A DNA stretch of 64,000 nucleotides from Diabrotica undecimpunctata (taxonomy: Eukaryota > Arthropoda > Insecta > Coleoptera > Chrysomelidae): assembly GCF_040954645.1 (NCBI RefSeq), contig NC_092803.1, positions 9,921,230 through 9,985,229 on the forward strand, read 5' to 3'. The notes under the pieces were generated by a model. It saw nothing but the letters and a program-made list of their open reading frames with translations, did no database searches and was not told the origin of the DNA. This document shows, piece after piece, positions 1 to 11,175 of the stretch (positions are counted from its first letter, which is position 1; the number at the start of each line of letters is the position of its first letter). A program made the translations under genes and the position numbers.

Positions 1-600
1 AAAACCGAGTATATGTGTATCGGCGGGAAACAACAAGAACTCATATTGGAAGATAAGTTATCAAACATTGCAATACATATAAATATTTCGGTATGATCAT
101 CACAAAAGAAGGCAACGTAGACGACACGATTGAGGAGAAAAACAACCAAGCAAGAAAAGCAATTTCCTTTCTCAACCTTTCCATATAACACAATCATTAA
201 AAGTATAATTACCTACAGTAGTGAAGTATGGAAAATACAGGAAAGATACAAAAGAAAACTTCAGGCAACGGAAATGGATTTCCGGAGACGTTCAGCTGGA
301 AAATCTAGACTAGAACGAGTAACGAACAACAGAATAAGAAAAATTATGAAAGTAAAACATACAACTCAGATGATATGGTCATGTACAGACAATGTCTGAA
401 GAACGTCTCCCAAAACAAGTCTTAATGTGGACCACTCACGGTAGAAAAAAAAAAGAGGAAGACTCCACCTTAGTTGGAGAGAAGGCATCAATAGAGAAAT
501 GAAAGACAGAGACATAGAAAAAGACTTATGGATGAATCGAAAGGAATGCAACTGTATATCTATATATAAATGCTCTGATAAATGGCATAAAATGATCAAG
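1..600 (+). mobile_element. LINE 3'-end remnant (RTE-like), broken
   Basis: This is the C-terminal end of a non-LTR retrotransposon polyprotein, cut by the left window edge. Translation in shifting frames gives a post-RT region with TYSSEVWKIQERYKRKLQATE at 208-290, then RRSAGKSRLERVTNNRIRK, and after frameshifts (400-560) the closing block that reads like a GRKKRGRPRLSWREG segment followed by an RKEW tail. This layout, without RNase H, is typical of RTE-like insect LINEs. Stops and frameshifts show it is dead. The clade is an inference from the C-terminal pattern. Confidence 0.75.
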
Positions 601-972
601 TAAAAAAAGCAAATAGACTGGCAGGATGCCTTAATAACACTACATGGCGAAACAGACACTGAGATGAAGTGAAAAATTTATAAAGCTAGTGTAAGACCAA
701 TAATGACATGCCTCAGAAACAATACCCGACACAGCCACAATGCAAAGGCTACTGGAAACGGCAGAGATGAGAGTACTGATAAGAATTACAGGAAATACGC
801 TGAGAGATCGAAAGAGAAGTGAAGACATTAGAAGAAAATGAATGGACACAAAATAGAAAAAAAGAATGGAATAAGTATCGGACAACCGCGCAAAAGATGG
901 AGTTACAACCTTCCATAGAGGTATTAATCCTCCAATGAACAAGCAGAATTACCTATAAAGAGGAAGAAGAAG
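601..972 (+). mobile_element. LINE 3'-end remnant of a second family, internally deleted
   Basis: A broken + strand LINE tail with RPIMTC, a LLETAEMRVL-like block in a shifted frame, and a final NEQAELPIKR-type end followed by an A/G-rich tail at 955-972. It is a clear relative of the minus-strand copy at 63590-64000. Compared with that copy it lacks two internal pieces: a short one between two aaatg repeats near 838, and a longer one after 873. It abuts the previous LINE remnant directly, so one was probably inserted at the end of the other. Confidence 0.7.
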
Positions 973-1130
973 AATCATATTTTGTCGACGGGAAAGTAGG
1001 AAAAGAGCAGAATGGTTTTTTTTTTTGATAATTTGAAACATTTGTTTAGTTTCAATGGTAACTAGTATAAACAACTTTCTAATTTACATGGAGAAGAGGT
1101 TTTTTTGGAATTTAGGTAAGATAAAAAAGG

Positions 1131-1950
1131 TCTGGCTACATTGCTACATTGCTACACTATTGCTAGGTCCACAGAATCTCTGATCGAAGCATTTCGATCA
1201 CTAAGGGCGTCTGCACTTAGAATGGGTTTAAAAATAAACGCACAGAAAACCAAGTATATGTATTGTACTAGATCAGGCAACCAGATACCTAGACTATTAA
1301 TTGATGATCTGGAACTGGAAGGTGTGGACACCTTCGTCTACCTGGGCTCGCTGCTGACCAAAGACAACAATGTCACCGAAGATATTTAAAGAAGAATAGT
1401 GCTTGCCAATAAGTGCTATTATGGCTTGAGGAAACATATGGCCCCAAAACTACCCAGAAAAATTAAAGTTACCATATATAAAACACTAATAAGGCCAGTG
1501 TTAACATACTGGTCTGAAACGTGGTCACTTACACAGAATGACCAAGAATTGCTTAAACATTTCGAGAGAAAAATTCTAAGGAAAATATATGGAGGAATCC
1601 AAGAACAGATTTTGTGGCGTAGGCGCTACAACTTTGAGTTATACAGAAGTTTTGGGGAACCTTTGTAAAATGTATTAAATTAGCACGCCTTTGATGGATA
1701 GGACATGTAATTAGGCGAGATGAAGATGCAACGATCAGAAAAATTTTCGACCTAAGAGGACCAGTGGGAAGACGAGCCAGAGGAAGACCAAAACTTAGGT
1801 ATCAAGATAACATAGAGGATGATCTAAAATCCATTGGAGTAAAAGCATGGAGAAGAGTTGCCAGAAACAGGGGCGAATGGAAGATTGTTCTGAAGAAGGC
1901 TTTGGCTCATGATGATGATGAAAAAAGGTCTGGCGGAGAAAAAATTTGAA
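1131..1950 (+). mobile_element. RTE-like LINE, C-terminal part of the reverse transcriptase ORF
   Basis: Two frame-sharing pieces at 1141-1389 and 1399-1668 are separated by one in-frame TAA at 1387. A third piece at 1764-1949 lies in another frame. Together they cover the end of an RT (SLIEAF, a GLKINAQKTKYM thumb-entry block, DTFVYLGSLLT) and the RTE-style tail (LTYWSETWSLT, then GRRARGRPKLRYQDNIEDD and an RNRGEWK end). The 5' end is cut just after the catalytic YADD position. The sequence acattgctac is duplicated at the 5' break (near 1138-1152). Confidence 0.8.
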
Positions 1951-2805
1951 GAAGCGGATTGAATAGGAATTATTGTAGGGCATGAGAAGTGAAGAGATAA
2001 AAAGGGATATCTTAGAATAAATTTTATTAGAGTTGATTCGTGAGAAGAAGCAGTATATTTGTACCAAAGTTAATTAAATAGTTGAAAAAGAAAAAAGTTT
2101 GTTAGTGTTGTTCAGAGATATATTTTGAAGATAGTTAAATTGGAGCTAAAACTGTGAGTTAATTGTTTTTCTTCTTTGACGTAGTTTTGAGAATCACATG
2201 ATTCTGATTTTTGGCTGAAGGAGACGAACGATTGCGAACGAGTTTTATTCTGGTATATTTGGAGACAAATTTTTGGAAAATAATTTTTATCAGGGGTCAG
2301 GATTTGACTTTTTTTTTATTGAGAAGCTGGTTTTTATTTGCATGTAGAAAAGAACTTTTCCACATACACAGTACTAGAGTTTTCGATTTGTTTACAAAAA
2401 CCATTTTTCTGTGTAAAAGTGTAATTTTTTACGAGTAAATCATTGTCAATAGTTGAATGAGGTTTTTTTGTAAAATAAATTATTTGTTGTTTATATTTAA
2501 AGGATAGAAAATAATACTGTCCTCAATTAGGTTTATAGAGATCTGATCAGATAATTATTGGGAATAGTTATTTTCTTTCCATCTGCAAAGCATTACTTAA
2601 ATTTGTATAATTGTTTTGATTCGGTATATTTCATATGTTTATTATTTTATATAGGTCAATAAGTTGTGTTTGTTTTACATTTTGATTTTATTTCCAATTG
2701 GCTTCTATAAATCTAAATGCAATACAGAAATAAAATTTGAAGCGTAAAATAATCCTGAGAAATTCATTTATGAAATTAAATTGTTTTTATTTTTCTGTGA
2801 TATGA
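1951..2805. other. AT-rich stretch without recognised gene
   Basis: I see only AT-rich DNA with short poly-T and poly-A runs. The short ORF at 2211-2438 has no recognisable motif. The left terminal inverted repeat expected for the mariner copy to the right is not found here. Confidence 0.5.
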
Positions 2806-2809
2806 AAAC

Positions 2810-4100
2810 CATGGATGCTACGGTCGGCGTTCCGCGCATGAGCGCTGGTTACCTACATCTCTTATCTACGCACTGACGCCATTACAGTCTGATTCTTCAT
2901 TGTATACTTGTTTACTCCAGTGTTTAAGATGCCTCCAAAAATCGTGAGTCACGCTGATTGTGAAGTACGGGCTGTTATACGATTTCTTAGTGCTAAAGGC
3001 GTAAAACCGATCGATATTCATCGTGAGATCGTTGAAGTTTACGGACAAAACATTGTGAGTGATGGAATGGTAAGGAAATGGGTGAGAGCATTTAAAGATG
3101 GCCGCACAAATGTGCATGATGAAGAACGGAGTGGGCGTCCTTCGGTCGTTAATGAAAATTTGGTGCAGAAAGTGGACGAAAAGGTGAGAGAAAACAGACG
3201 CTTTACAATTTCATCATTGTCCGACTGCTTTCCTCAGTATTCTCGTAGTGTTTTGTGTCGCATTGTTACCGAGAACTTGAATTACCGGAAATTGTGTTCA
3301 CGTTGGGTTCCAAAAATGTTGACGGATTTGCACAAAACCCAACGTTTAGGCAGTGCATTGACTTTCCTTGAGCGGTACCACAGTGAAGGTGAAGATTTTT
3401 TAGACCAAATTGTTACTGGTGACGAAACGTGGGTGGCCTACGTCACACCAGAATCGAAACAACAATCTATGGAATGGCGACATTCATCATCACCCAAAAG
3501 AGTGAAGTTTAAGCAAACAATTTCTGCCCGGAAAATCATGTGCACAGTTTTTTGGGACAGAAAAGGAGTATTGCTAGTGGAGTTTCTGCCTCGTAATGAG
3601 ACAATCAATGCAGCGTCTTATTGTGAGACATTGAAAAATCTGCGTCGTGGAATCCAGAACAAAAGACGTGGCAAGTTGAGTAAGGGTATCGTTTTGCTGC
3701 ATGACAATGCCCGTCCACATGTGGCTAATCAGACCAAAGATTTCATCAAATCATTTAAATAAGAAACTCTAGATCATCCTCCATACAGCCCTGATCTGGC
3801 GCCCAGCGACTACCATTTTTTCCAGCACTTGAAGAAACACCTGGGCGGTCAGCGTCTTCAAGACGATAACGACGTCAAAACATTTGTGATGCAGTGGTTA
3901 ACAAGTCAGGCGGCTGAATTTTATCAGGAGGGTATTCAAAAACTGGTGCCACGTTATGACAAGTGCCTCAATATTCACGGAAATTATGTAGAAAAGTAGA
4001 TTGAGGTACAGACTTTCATTTAAAAATAAAATTATTGTCATATCTTTGCACGTCTTTTTTTAATTCCAAAACGGTACTTACTTAAAAAATACGTCTCGTA
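2810..4100 (+). mobile_element. Mariner element, left end missing
   Basis: The element contains a mariner transposase ORF and a right end. The right end, read on the minus strand, begins tacgagacgtatttttta at about 4100 and is followed outside by a TA. No matching copy of this end is found left of the ORF, where GC-richer leader DNA (2815-2900) meets unrelated AT-rich DNA. The left terminal repeat is therefore lost or very diverged, and the copy should be immobile. Confidence 0.8.
2929..3999 (+). pseudogene. Mariner transposase, one nonsense codon
   Basis: Cut-and-paste transposase of the IS630/Tc1/mariner superfamily. The N-terminal helix-turn-helix region holds the RSGRPSVV linker (near residues 71-78). 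The first catalytic Asp is in VTGDETWV, the second in LLHDNARPH, and the third in the SPDLAPSDYHFF block (D,D34D, classical mariner). The frame is open for about 277 codons, stops at TAA 3760-3762 (between the second and third Asp), and then reads on without frameshift to a TAG at 3997-3999. Length (~356 codons) is full for a mariner. The stop probably replaced the Trp that usually precedes the ETLDHPPYSPD block. I took Met 2929 because the MPPK start fits the family; an upstream Met at 2908 is also in frame. Confidence 0.93.
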
Positions 4101-6469
4101 TATTAGAATGCGACTGGTAAATGACTTTCGAGCAATCGATTCTTAGTGTATTTTCTGATTATTTTTCATTTATTTATTTAACCTTTACAATTTTTCACAT
4201 TAGAACCACCACTGGTAATTTTCATCAATCATATCAATTTTGTGAAAATTTTAATTATAATCCCAACTTTAAAACTAACAACAACTATATTTCATTTTCT
4301 AAAGAATTTCTCATTTAATATTTTCTGCCCCCGAATAACTTCTCGGTCTTCCGCCAAGACCGTACCGGAATCAGCTTTCTTGTCTTCCTGCTGCAGAGCA
4401 GAGGTAAATTTTATCTGGAGAATGCAGGAAATTGCTGTCTTATTACAGCTATTACCCACTGCAATTTCTACATACTGATTACTCGCCTCATTGCTGCGCT
4501 ATTTCATATTCAATAGCCGTGACATTTTGTGGTATTTTCTTTTCAACCGACACCAGTGGCGGAGAAGATTCTTTATCAGAAGGTTCAAAATTTTTTGTAG
4601 GCAATAAACAGACAATTAAAGGGGGAAAAATGGGGCACAGTGATACAGGTAATTATTTGTTTATTGAAAAAAGTTTTTTTATGATTTTAATTTTAAAAAT
4701 ACAAATTTTAAAAAATAAAAAAAAATAAACAAAAATTAAGAAAATCGAAAACATACATAATAAATAATTATAGAAATATATCCTTACTATATTTTACTAC
4801 ACTATACGTAAATGGTTTATGTGAATACCTAACTTTTGCAATAAGCCAAAAAGAACAAAAAAAAATTGTTAACAATTTTATTTAAATAATCGTAAAAAAC
4901 GTTTTTAAGCCATTTATCTTTGGCGCATTATGGACGGCTTATTGTGAAATAAATCGTTTTTTATAATTTTTTGTCTAAACTTGAACTCTTAATATTTTAA
5001 ATGTGTTTTTTTTAATTACTTATTGTTTATAAACAAAGTCAAGATAAACTTTTGGAAAAAGGGGACTAACTCGTGTAAAAATGCCAACATGGCGAATAAA
5101 AGAAGTAAAATAAATAAAAGAAAACTGTTATTGCATATGAGTTATTTTAATTGTTTATAAGTTTAAAATTACAGTACTTTTGCAACCCTGTTTTACAATA
5201 CTTAACATAAACTTCCTAATCGTTTAATGATTTAATTTGATAAAATAATCATTTTTCTCCAATTTTTTGTTGTCAACGTTGTTGATAAAAGGTTTTTGGG
5301 ATAAACAATTTCAGTTTTGCAATAACAATGTTATTGCAAAGTAAAAATTACATTTTACATAGTTTTTAACGTTTTGGTTTTCAATCCGGAAATCGGAAAT
5401 CCATAAGTTCAATATGAATATATCCATAACATATATTTCATTTATAAAAACATATTTTTCGTATCAAACCACAAAAAAACAATATGCATTATTACAAATA
5501 AGTTTTACAAACGATTACAAACAGAGAAAAACAACTTTGTAACTGACATTTAACCCGTCTTTGAAAAACCGTTCGACCATTCACTGCAAAGCAATATACA
5601 GCTCCAAAAACATACCAACCCTTTGGCTTTTACCAAAAATATTTAAATTAGACTCTATAGTGCCATGTGTTTTGTCGTTAACTGGAATTTCGTATCTCGA
5701 AACGAGCCCGATCGGTCTAGTCTGTTCGATTCGATGTTTATAATTGCGTTTCTCGCTAATTTGTTTTGCTCTGGATAGGAGACTTCAGAAGATACGTTAT
5801 TGGACAATATATGAAAATACTGGCTATTGACAGAAGTGATTTACTATCAGTTAACTTCGATATCAAAATAGTATTTTTGAATGATTATTGATAAAAGTAG
5901 AGAACAGAAAACCCATCTGCAGCTTTAATAACTTCCTCATTTGAAGAAAAGTTTGAAGACAGCTTAAATTTTTTGGTTTGGGTGTTAGCAAAATAAATTC
6001 TCAACACAATATAATATGTTTTTTGTGACACAAGGTGTCCTATGTTTGACTTTAATTTCCAACACATGCGCATTGTTAAAAAACAAAAGGTTTGTTATAA
6101 AATGTCGGGCAGAAAGGTTGGCTTCTTGTCAGTCCAATAAAAAATTGTACTTAGATAGTAAAAATATATAAGTTACATAAAAATATAAGTGGCTCATTCT
6201 TTTGGAAATCCAATCAATTTAGTGTAAGCTATGTTTGTGAAATAAAGGTTTTATCGTGAAAAGTTGTCTAAATTGTTCCTAGCGTTCTCACCAGCGGAGT
6301 TTCTTTAATGTTGAAAAAATCCATAACGTTGGGAACAAATTGAATTCGGATATAACCAGATCTGGCTAATAGAGTGGACGTACTAAGCATTCGTAATTTA
6401 ACATAATCAATGCTGACTCGAATATAGAGATGTCGCACAATGACATAAATAATATTAATAATTATTTTG
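4101..6469. other. AT-rich DNA without recognised gene
   Basis: There are several short open frames (4121-4728, 5561-5743, 5885-6073 minus). None has a motif I know. The stretch 4330-4640 is less AT-rich and ends in a splice-donor-like cag/gtaatt, so it may be an old transposon or exon remnant, but I cannot name it. Confidence 0.4.
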
Positions 6470-6915
6470 TTTTCAAAACTATAACCAAGTAGCGTCTTTT
6501 ACAAGAAAAGGTAAATGCCATGGAGGTGTTTCGATGTATATAAAAGACTGTTTATCTTGTAAACCTCAAAACTTTTTAAATAATATGGCGGAAGAAATAC
6601 ATTTTGAATGTTGTTGTGTTACTTTTAGCTTAAGAGATAGTAAGTGCTGTCTTGTTAATATTTACAGGCGATATTCAGATATTTGTAAACAAACTTTACT
6701 CGTGTCTAAATTATTGTTTTAAACATTTTAAAACTACTATTTTATTTGGCAATTTTTATATAGATTATCTTAAAGATTCTAAGGAAAAAGTTTTACTTAC
6801 TGATTTTATACAAAGTTTTAATTTAAAGTGTCAAAATAAAGAACCTACACGAATATTTACAGACAAAAATGGAAAAACTTCTAAAACTAAATTAGATTAT
6901 TTTCTTACAAACTAG
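6470..6915 (+). pseudogene. LINE apurinic-type endonuclease domain, frameshifted
   Basis: The pieces GKCHGGVSMYIKD (about 6507-6549), CCLVNIYR (6645-6668) and, after a frameshift, a GDFNIDYL-like block written here as GNFYIDYL (6749-6772) followed by TSKTKLDYFLTN (6880-6915) mark the endonuclease that nicks the genomic target for target-primed reverse transcription. The usual GDFN aspartate is changed (GNFY), so activity would be lost even without the frameshift near 6690. Confidence 0.8.
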
Positions 6916-7131
6916 TCACATCAATATAAAGAAACTACCAAAGATTTTATTTTGGGAGATCATTTTAGTTTGGAGTTTTTGTTATTAGATGCTAAACCAA
7001 AAAAAGTACAATTTTAAATAAGTCAAAACGTAACATTCAGAAATCTTTCTCAATCGAATTTATTAAATTTACAAAACAGATTTTTCACTGAAAATTTTGA
7101 ACAGGTTTACGAATATCTCGATAATGCGAAT

Positions 7132-7965
7132 TTGGCATTTGAAACATTTTTAAAGGTACTTACATACTATATTGACATATCTTGTCCAATGATTACAAAA
7201 AGAATTTGCAATAAGTCTAAAAATAGTTGGGTAACAAATGATATAATACACAAGGGAAATGATTTGAGAAGTTTTTTTGGTTATCAAATAATTTTAAAAT
7301 ATAGACATTCATTTAAAATATAAACAAAAAAAGCAGCAATATGTCAAACTAATCGACGATACAAAAAGAGTTTCTTTTAAAATAGTTTAGAATGTAAGAA
7401 TACTATACAGCAAAAGCAGAAGTTTATATGGCGTAAGGTTAATAAAAAAATAGTTAAGACGGTAAAACATAATAATTGTGATAAAATCCAACTTGCTGAT
7501 AAAATTATTACTAATAAATATGAGATGTCAAACGCTTTTGTAGAGCATTTTACTACTTGTCCTAAAGATAAAATCATAAATATTTTTAAAAATACCAATT
7601 TTGATCATTATACCACACAACATGTAGATAAATCCTTTTATTTTTTTTCTGTAGATGAGTATGATGTTGGAGAGGTTATTGGCTCCTTGAAAAATGTTAC
7701 CTCAGTAGGTATTGATTGCCTATCAACTAAATTAATAAAGTGTATTAGTGAATATATAGCGCAACCCCTTGCAAACTTAATAAATTTATCAGTAGAACAG
7801 GGTGTTTTTCCACATAGCTTGAAGGTAGAAGTTGTAAATCCAATATTCAAGAGTGGAGATAATTCAGTTTTAGATAATTACAGGCCAGTTACAGTCCCTA
7901 CTATTTTGGGCAAAATTTATGAGAAATGTGTATACAAAAGAATGTATAGTTTCCTTAGTAAATAA
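7132..7965 (+). pseudogene. LINE linker and RT fingers, left part
   Basis: Short frames at 7132-7323 (NSWVTNDI block typical of the region between endonuclease and RT) and 7525-7965 carry the start of the reverse transcriptase: a SVDEYDVGEVIGSLKN block, then SVGIDCLSTKLIKC, FPHSLKVEVVNPIFKSGD and NYRPVTVPTILGKIYEK. The ORF stops at 7963-7965 and the insertion begins at 7977. The missing palm continues at 10209. Confidence 0.85.
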
Positions 7966-7976
7966 AATCTATTATG
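7964..7976. repeat. Left copy of 13-bp target-site duplication
   Basis: The sequence aaaatctattatg ends at the first repeat unit and occurs again at 10196-10208, right after the last unit. In the interrupted LINE only one copy is expected. The last three bases (atg) also match the end of a repeat unit, so the true duplication is 10-13 bp. Confidence 0.85.
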
Positions 7977-8000
7977 AAAAAGACAGAAAAGATTTTATTT

Positions 8001-8088
8001 CACGTTCAAAGCGTCTATGTATCTATTGATACGTATTTCGCTTTAATAAAGCTCATCAGAATAGTTATTCATAGCCGTTCTTAACGTG
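8001..8088 (-). ncRNA. Type I hammerhead ribozyme, left arm unit 1
   Basis: On the minus strand the core CTGATGA (8059-8053) is followed by a 5-bp stem II (GCTTT/AAAGC, 3-nt loop), GAAA, then stem III (two A-U pairs, a 2-nt AC bulge, GTATC/GATAC with loop AATA) and the cleavage triplet ATA, so cleavage falls between 8016 and 8015. Stem I is open at its far end: CACGTT pairs with AACGTG and is extended by A/U-rich arms and AGACAGA/TCTGTCT. All invariant core bases (C3 to A9, G12 to A15.1, U16.1, H17) are present. Confidence 0.88.
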
Positions 8089-8400
8089 AAAAATAAAATT
8101 CTCTGTCTTATTAGAAGTAACAATAACATGACTTCGTTATGGACGCAATAGCGACATCTGATAGAAAAATCGGTAAGATAGTTTCGAAACAAATTCAGAT
8201 TTCTGCTTTAATCTGGAGCCTTCTAAAAATTGCAAGACATGACCAGACGATGATAAAGATGTTAAAGAAGACATGGGGAATCTAAAATTTGCATTCCACG
8301 ACATGTCTATTCATCTAGGCAGAAATCCTAACGAATTTGTTTCTTGTACTCATACAGAGTAGATCCGAAGAAAATGAAAAAGACAGAAAAGATTTTATTT

Positions 8401-8488
8401 CACGTTCAAAGCGTCTATGTATCTATTGATACGTATTTCGCTTTAATAAAGCTCATCAGAATAGTTATTCATAGCCGTTCTTAACGTG
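8401..8488 (-). ncRNA. Type I hammerhead ribozyme, left arm unit 2
   Basis: Same core and stems as the unit-1 ribozyme, exactly 400 bp away; predicted cleavage between 8416 and 8415. Cleavage at this and the neighbouring site would release a 400-nt RNA. Confidence 0.88.
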
Positions 8489-8800
8489 AAAAATAAAATT
8501 CTCTGTCTTATTAGAAGTAACAATAACATGACTTCGTTATGGACGCAATAGCGACATCTGATAGAAAAATCGGTAAGATAGTTTCGAAACAAATTCAGAT
8601 TTCTGCTTTAATCTGGAGCCTTCTAAAAATTGCAAGACATGACCAGACGATGATAAAGATGTTAAAGAAGACATGGGGAATCTAAAATTTGCATTCCACG
8701 ACATGTCTATTCATCTAGGCAGAAATCCTAACGAATTTGTTTCTTGTACTCATACAGAGTAGATCCGAAGAAAATGAAAAAGACAGAAAAGATTTTATTT

Positions 8801-8888
8801 CACGTTCAAAGCGTCTATGTATCTATTGATACGTATTTCGCTTTAATAAAGCTCATCAGAATAGTTATTCATAGCCGTTCTTAACGTG
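8801..8888 (-). ncRNA. Type I hammerhead ribozyme, left arm unit 3
   Basis: Third minus-strand copy, core and stems intact; predicted cleavage between 8816 and 8815. It lies in the unit that is truncated at the centre of the inverted array. Confidence 0.88.
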
Positions 8889-9477
8889 AAAAATAAAATT
8901 CTCTGTCTTATTAGAAGTAACAATAACATGACTTCGTTATGGACGCAATAGCGACATCTGATAGAAAAATCGGTAAGATAGTTTCGAAACAAATTCAGAT
9001 TTCTGCTTTAATCTGGAGCCTTCTAAAAATTGCAAGACATGACCAGACGATGACAAAGATGTTAAAGAAGACATGGGGAATCTAAAATTTGCATTCCACG
9101 ACATGTCTATTCATCTAGGCAGAAATCCTAACGAATTTGTTTCTTGTACTCATACAGAGTAGATGAAATAAAATCTTTTCTGTCTTTTTCATTTTCTTCG
9201 GATCTACTCTGTATGAGTACAAGAAACAAATTCGTTAGGATTTCTGCCTAGATGAATAGACATGTCGTGGAATGCAAATTTTAGATTCCCCATGTCTTCT
9301 TTAACATCTTTATCATCGTCTGGTCATGTCTTGCAATTTTTAGAAGGCTCCAGATTAAAGCAGAAATCTGAATTTGTTTCGAAACTATCTTACCGATTTT
9401 TCTATCAGATGTCGCTATTGCGTCCATAACGAAGTCATGTTATTGTTACTTCTAATAAGACAGAGAATTTTATTTTT

Positions 9478-9565
9478 CACGTTAAGAACGGCTATGAATA
9501 ACTATTCTGATGAGCTTTATTAAAGCGAAATACGTATCAATAGATACATAGACGCTTTGAACGTG
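9478..9565 (+). ncRNA. Type I hammerhead ribozyme, right arm unit 1
   Basis: On the + strand CTGATGA is at 9507-9513, GAAA at 9527-9530, and the ATA cleavage triplet ends at 9550. It is the inverted counterpart of the left-arm copies. Confidence 0.88.
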
Positions 9566-9877
9566 AAATAAAATCTTTTCTGTCTTTTTCATTTTCTTCG
9601 GATCTACTCTGTATGAGTACAAGAAACAAATTCGTTAGGATTTCTGCCTAGATGAATAGACATGTCGTGGAATGCAAATTTTAGATTCCCCATGTCTTCT
9701 TTAACATCTTTATCATCGTCTGGTCATGTCTTGCAATTTTTAGAAGGCTCCAGATTAAAGCAGAAATCTGAATTTGTTTCGAAACTATCTTACCGATTTT
9801 TCTATCAGATGTCGCTATTGCGTCCATAACGAAGTCATGTTATTGTTACTTCTAATAAGACAGAGAATTTTATTTTT

Positions 9878-9965
9878 CACGTTAAGAACGGCTATGAATA
9901 ACTATTCTGATGAGCTTTATTAAAGCGAAATACGTATCAATAGATACATAGACGCTTTGAACGTG
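9878..9965 (+). ncRNA. Type I hammerhead ribozyme, right arm unit 2
   Basis: CTGATGA at 9907-9913, GAAA at 9927-9930, predicted cleavage after 9950. The next partial unit (9990-10195) ends before its ribozyme. Confidence 0.88.
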
Positions 9966-10195
9966 AAATAAAATCTTTTCTGTCTTTTTCATTTTCTTCG
10001 GATCTACTCTGTATGAGTACAAGAAACAAATTCGTTAGGATTTCTGCCTAGATGAATAGACATGTCGTGGAATGCAAATTTTAGATTCCCCATGTCTTCT
10101 TTAACATCTTTATCATCGTCTGGTCATGTCTTGCAATTTTTAGAAGGCTCCAGATTAAAGCAGAAATCTGAATTTGTTTCGAAACTATCTTACCG

Positions 10196-10208
10196 AAAAT
10201 CTATTATG
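10196..10208. repeat. Right copy of 13-bp target-site duplication
   Basis: Second copy of aaaatctattatg, joining the end of the ribozyme array to the right half of the interrupted LINE. Confidence 0.85.
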
Positions 10209-11104
10209 TTCCAACCAACACGGATTTCTACCTGGAAGATCAACAGAGAATGCTACCACTGAATTGCTTAGTTTCATTTACATCGCACTGGATCGGGGAG
10301 ATTTTGTGGGGGCACTTTTCTTTGATCTCTCAAAAGCATTTGATACCATAAACGTAAGTGTTGCTATAGAGAAGTTAAAAAATCTTGGTTTTAGGGGTCA
10401 GTTCTCATTATGGCTGTCATCTTATTTACATTCTAGGAAGATCCTCGTTAAATTGGGGTTCCTCAGAGTTCAATATTGGGGCCATTAATATTCCTATGCT
10501 ATATTAATGATACGCCCAGATATGTCAGTTCAAATAACATATTTATGTATGCAGATGACACAACTATTGCTACATCTGCTTCAAGTGCCGAGGAATTAAC
10601 TGTTCAACTGAATGTTATATCAGAAGATTTTACAGAGTGGTGTAAAAAAATGCTTTTATTGTTAATGCTAAAAAAACCACAAGCATGCAATTCTACTATA
10701 GATCAAATTCAAGTTACCAGTTTTCTATAAAAGTAAATGATAGCCTGGTTCATTCTACAACTTTTACCAAAATTTTAGGTTTGTATCTTGATAGTAACAT
10801 GAGCTGGGAATCTCAAATTAATCATGTTTTCAAAAGAATAAATAGTAGTTATCACGCAATATTGCAATTAAAAAGTTTCCTTAAAAACGAACAGTTATTG
10901 AATGTTTATTATGCAATTGTTAATTCTCACTTGGCCTTTAATATAAATCTTTGGGGTAGTGCTGTGAATGCTGCAAGAGTGTTTGTCTCTCAGAAAAGGA
11001 TAATTCGGTTAATTTTTAATTTACCATATAGGCATTCATGTCGACAATATTTTAAAAAATACAACATTTTAACTATCTATATATTCTTCTATTCTATTCT
11101 ATTC

Positions 11105-11175
<71 letters not shown>

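Larger units (their letters stand above)
7977..10195. repeat. Inverted array of 400-bp hammerhead ribozyme units (retrozyme-like insertion)
   Basis: Three direct units lie at 7977-8376, 8377-8776 and 8777-9164 (last one short by ~12 bp). They are followed by inverted material: a 25-bp piece (9165-9189), two full inverted units (9190-9589 and 9590-9989) and a 206-bp partial unit (9990-10195). The period is exactly 400 bp. By eye the units differ by as little as one base (t to c at 9054). Each full unit contains a hammerhead ribozyme core, on the minus strand in the left arm and on the + strand in the right arm. The whole block sits inside a LINE between 13-bp duplications, so it arrived as one insertion. 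Known hammerhead-bearing tandem repeats (retrozymes) fit this pattern; the inverted layout fits twin priming or a fold-back template, which is inference. Confidence 0.9.

Noticed and set aside
4432..4728. Frame ending near a splice-donor-like cag/gtaatt
   Set aside because: No domain on either strand and no partner exon; kept only as a remark.
7977..10195. CRISPR-like array or simple satellite
   Set aside because: Units are 400 bp with no spacers, the array is inverted at its centre and has a target duplication, so it is a mobile ribozyme repeat.
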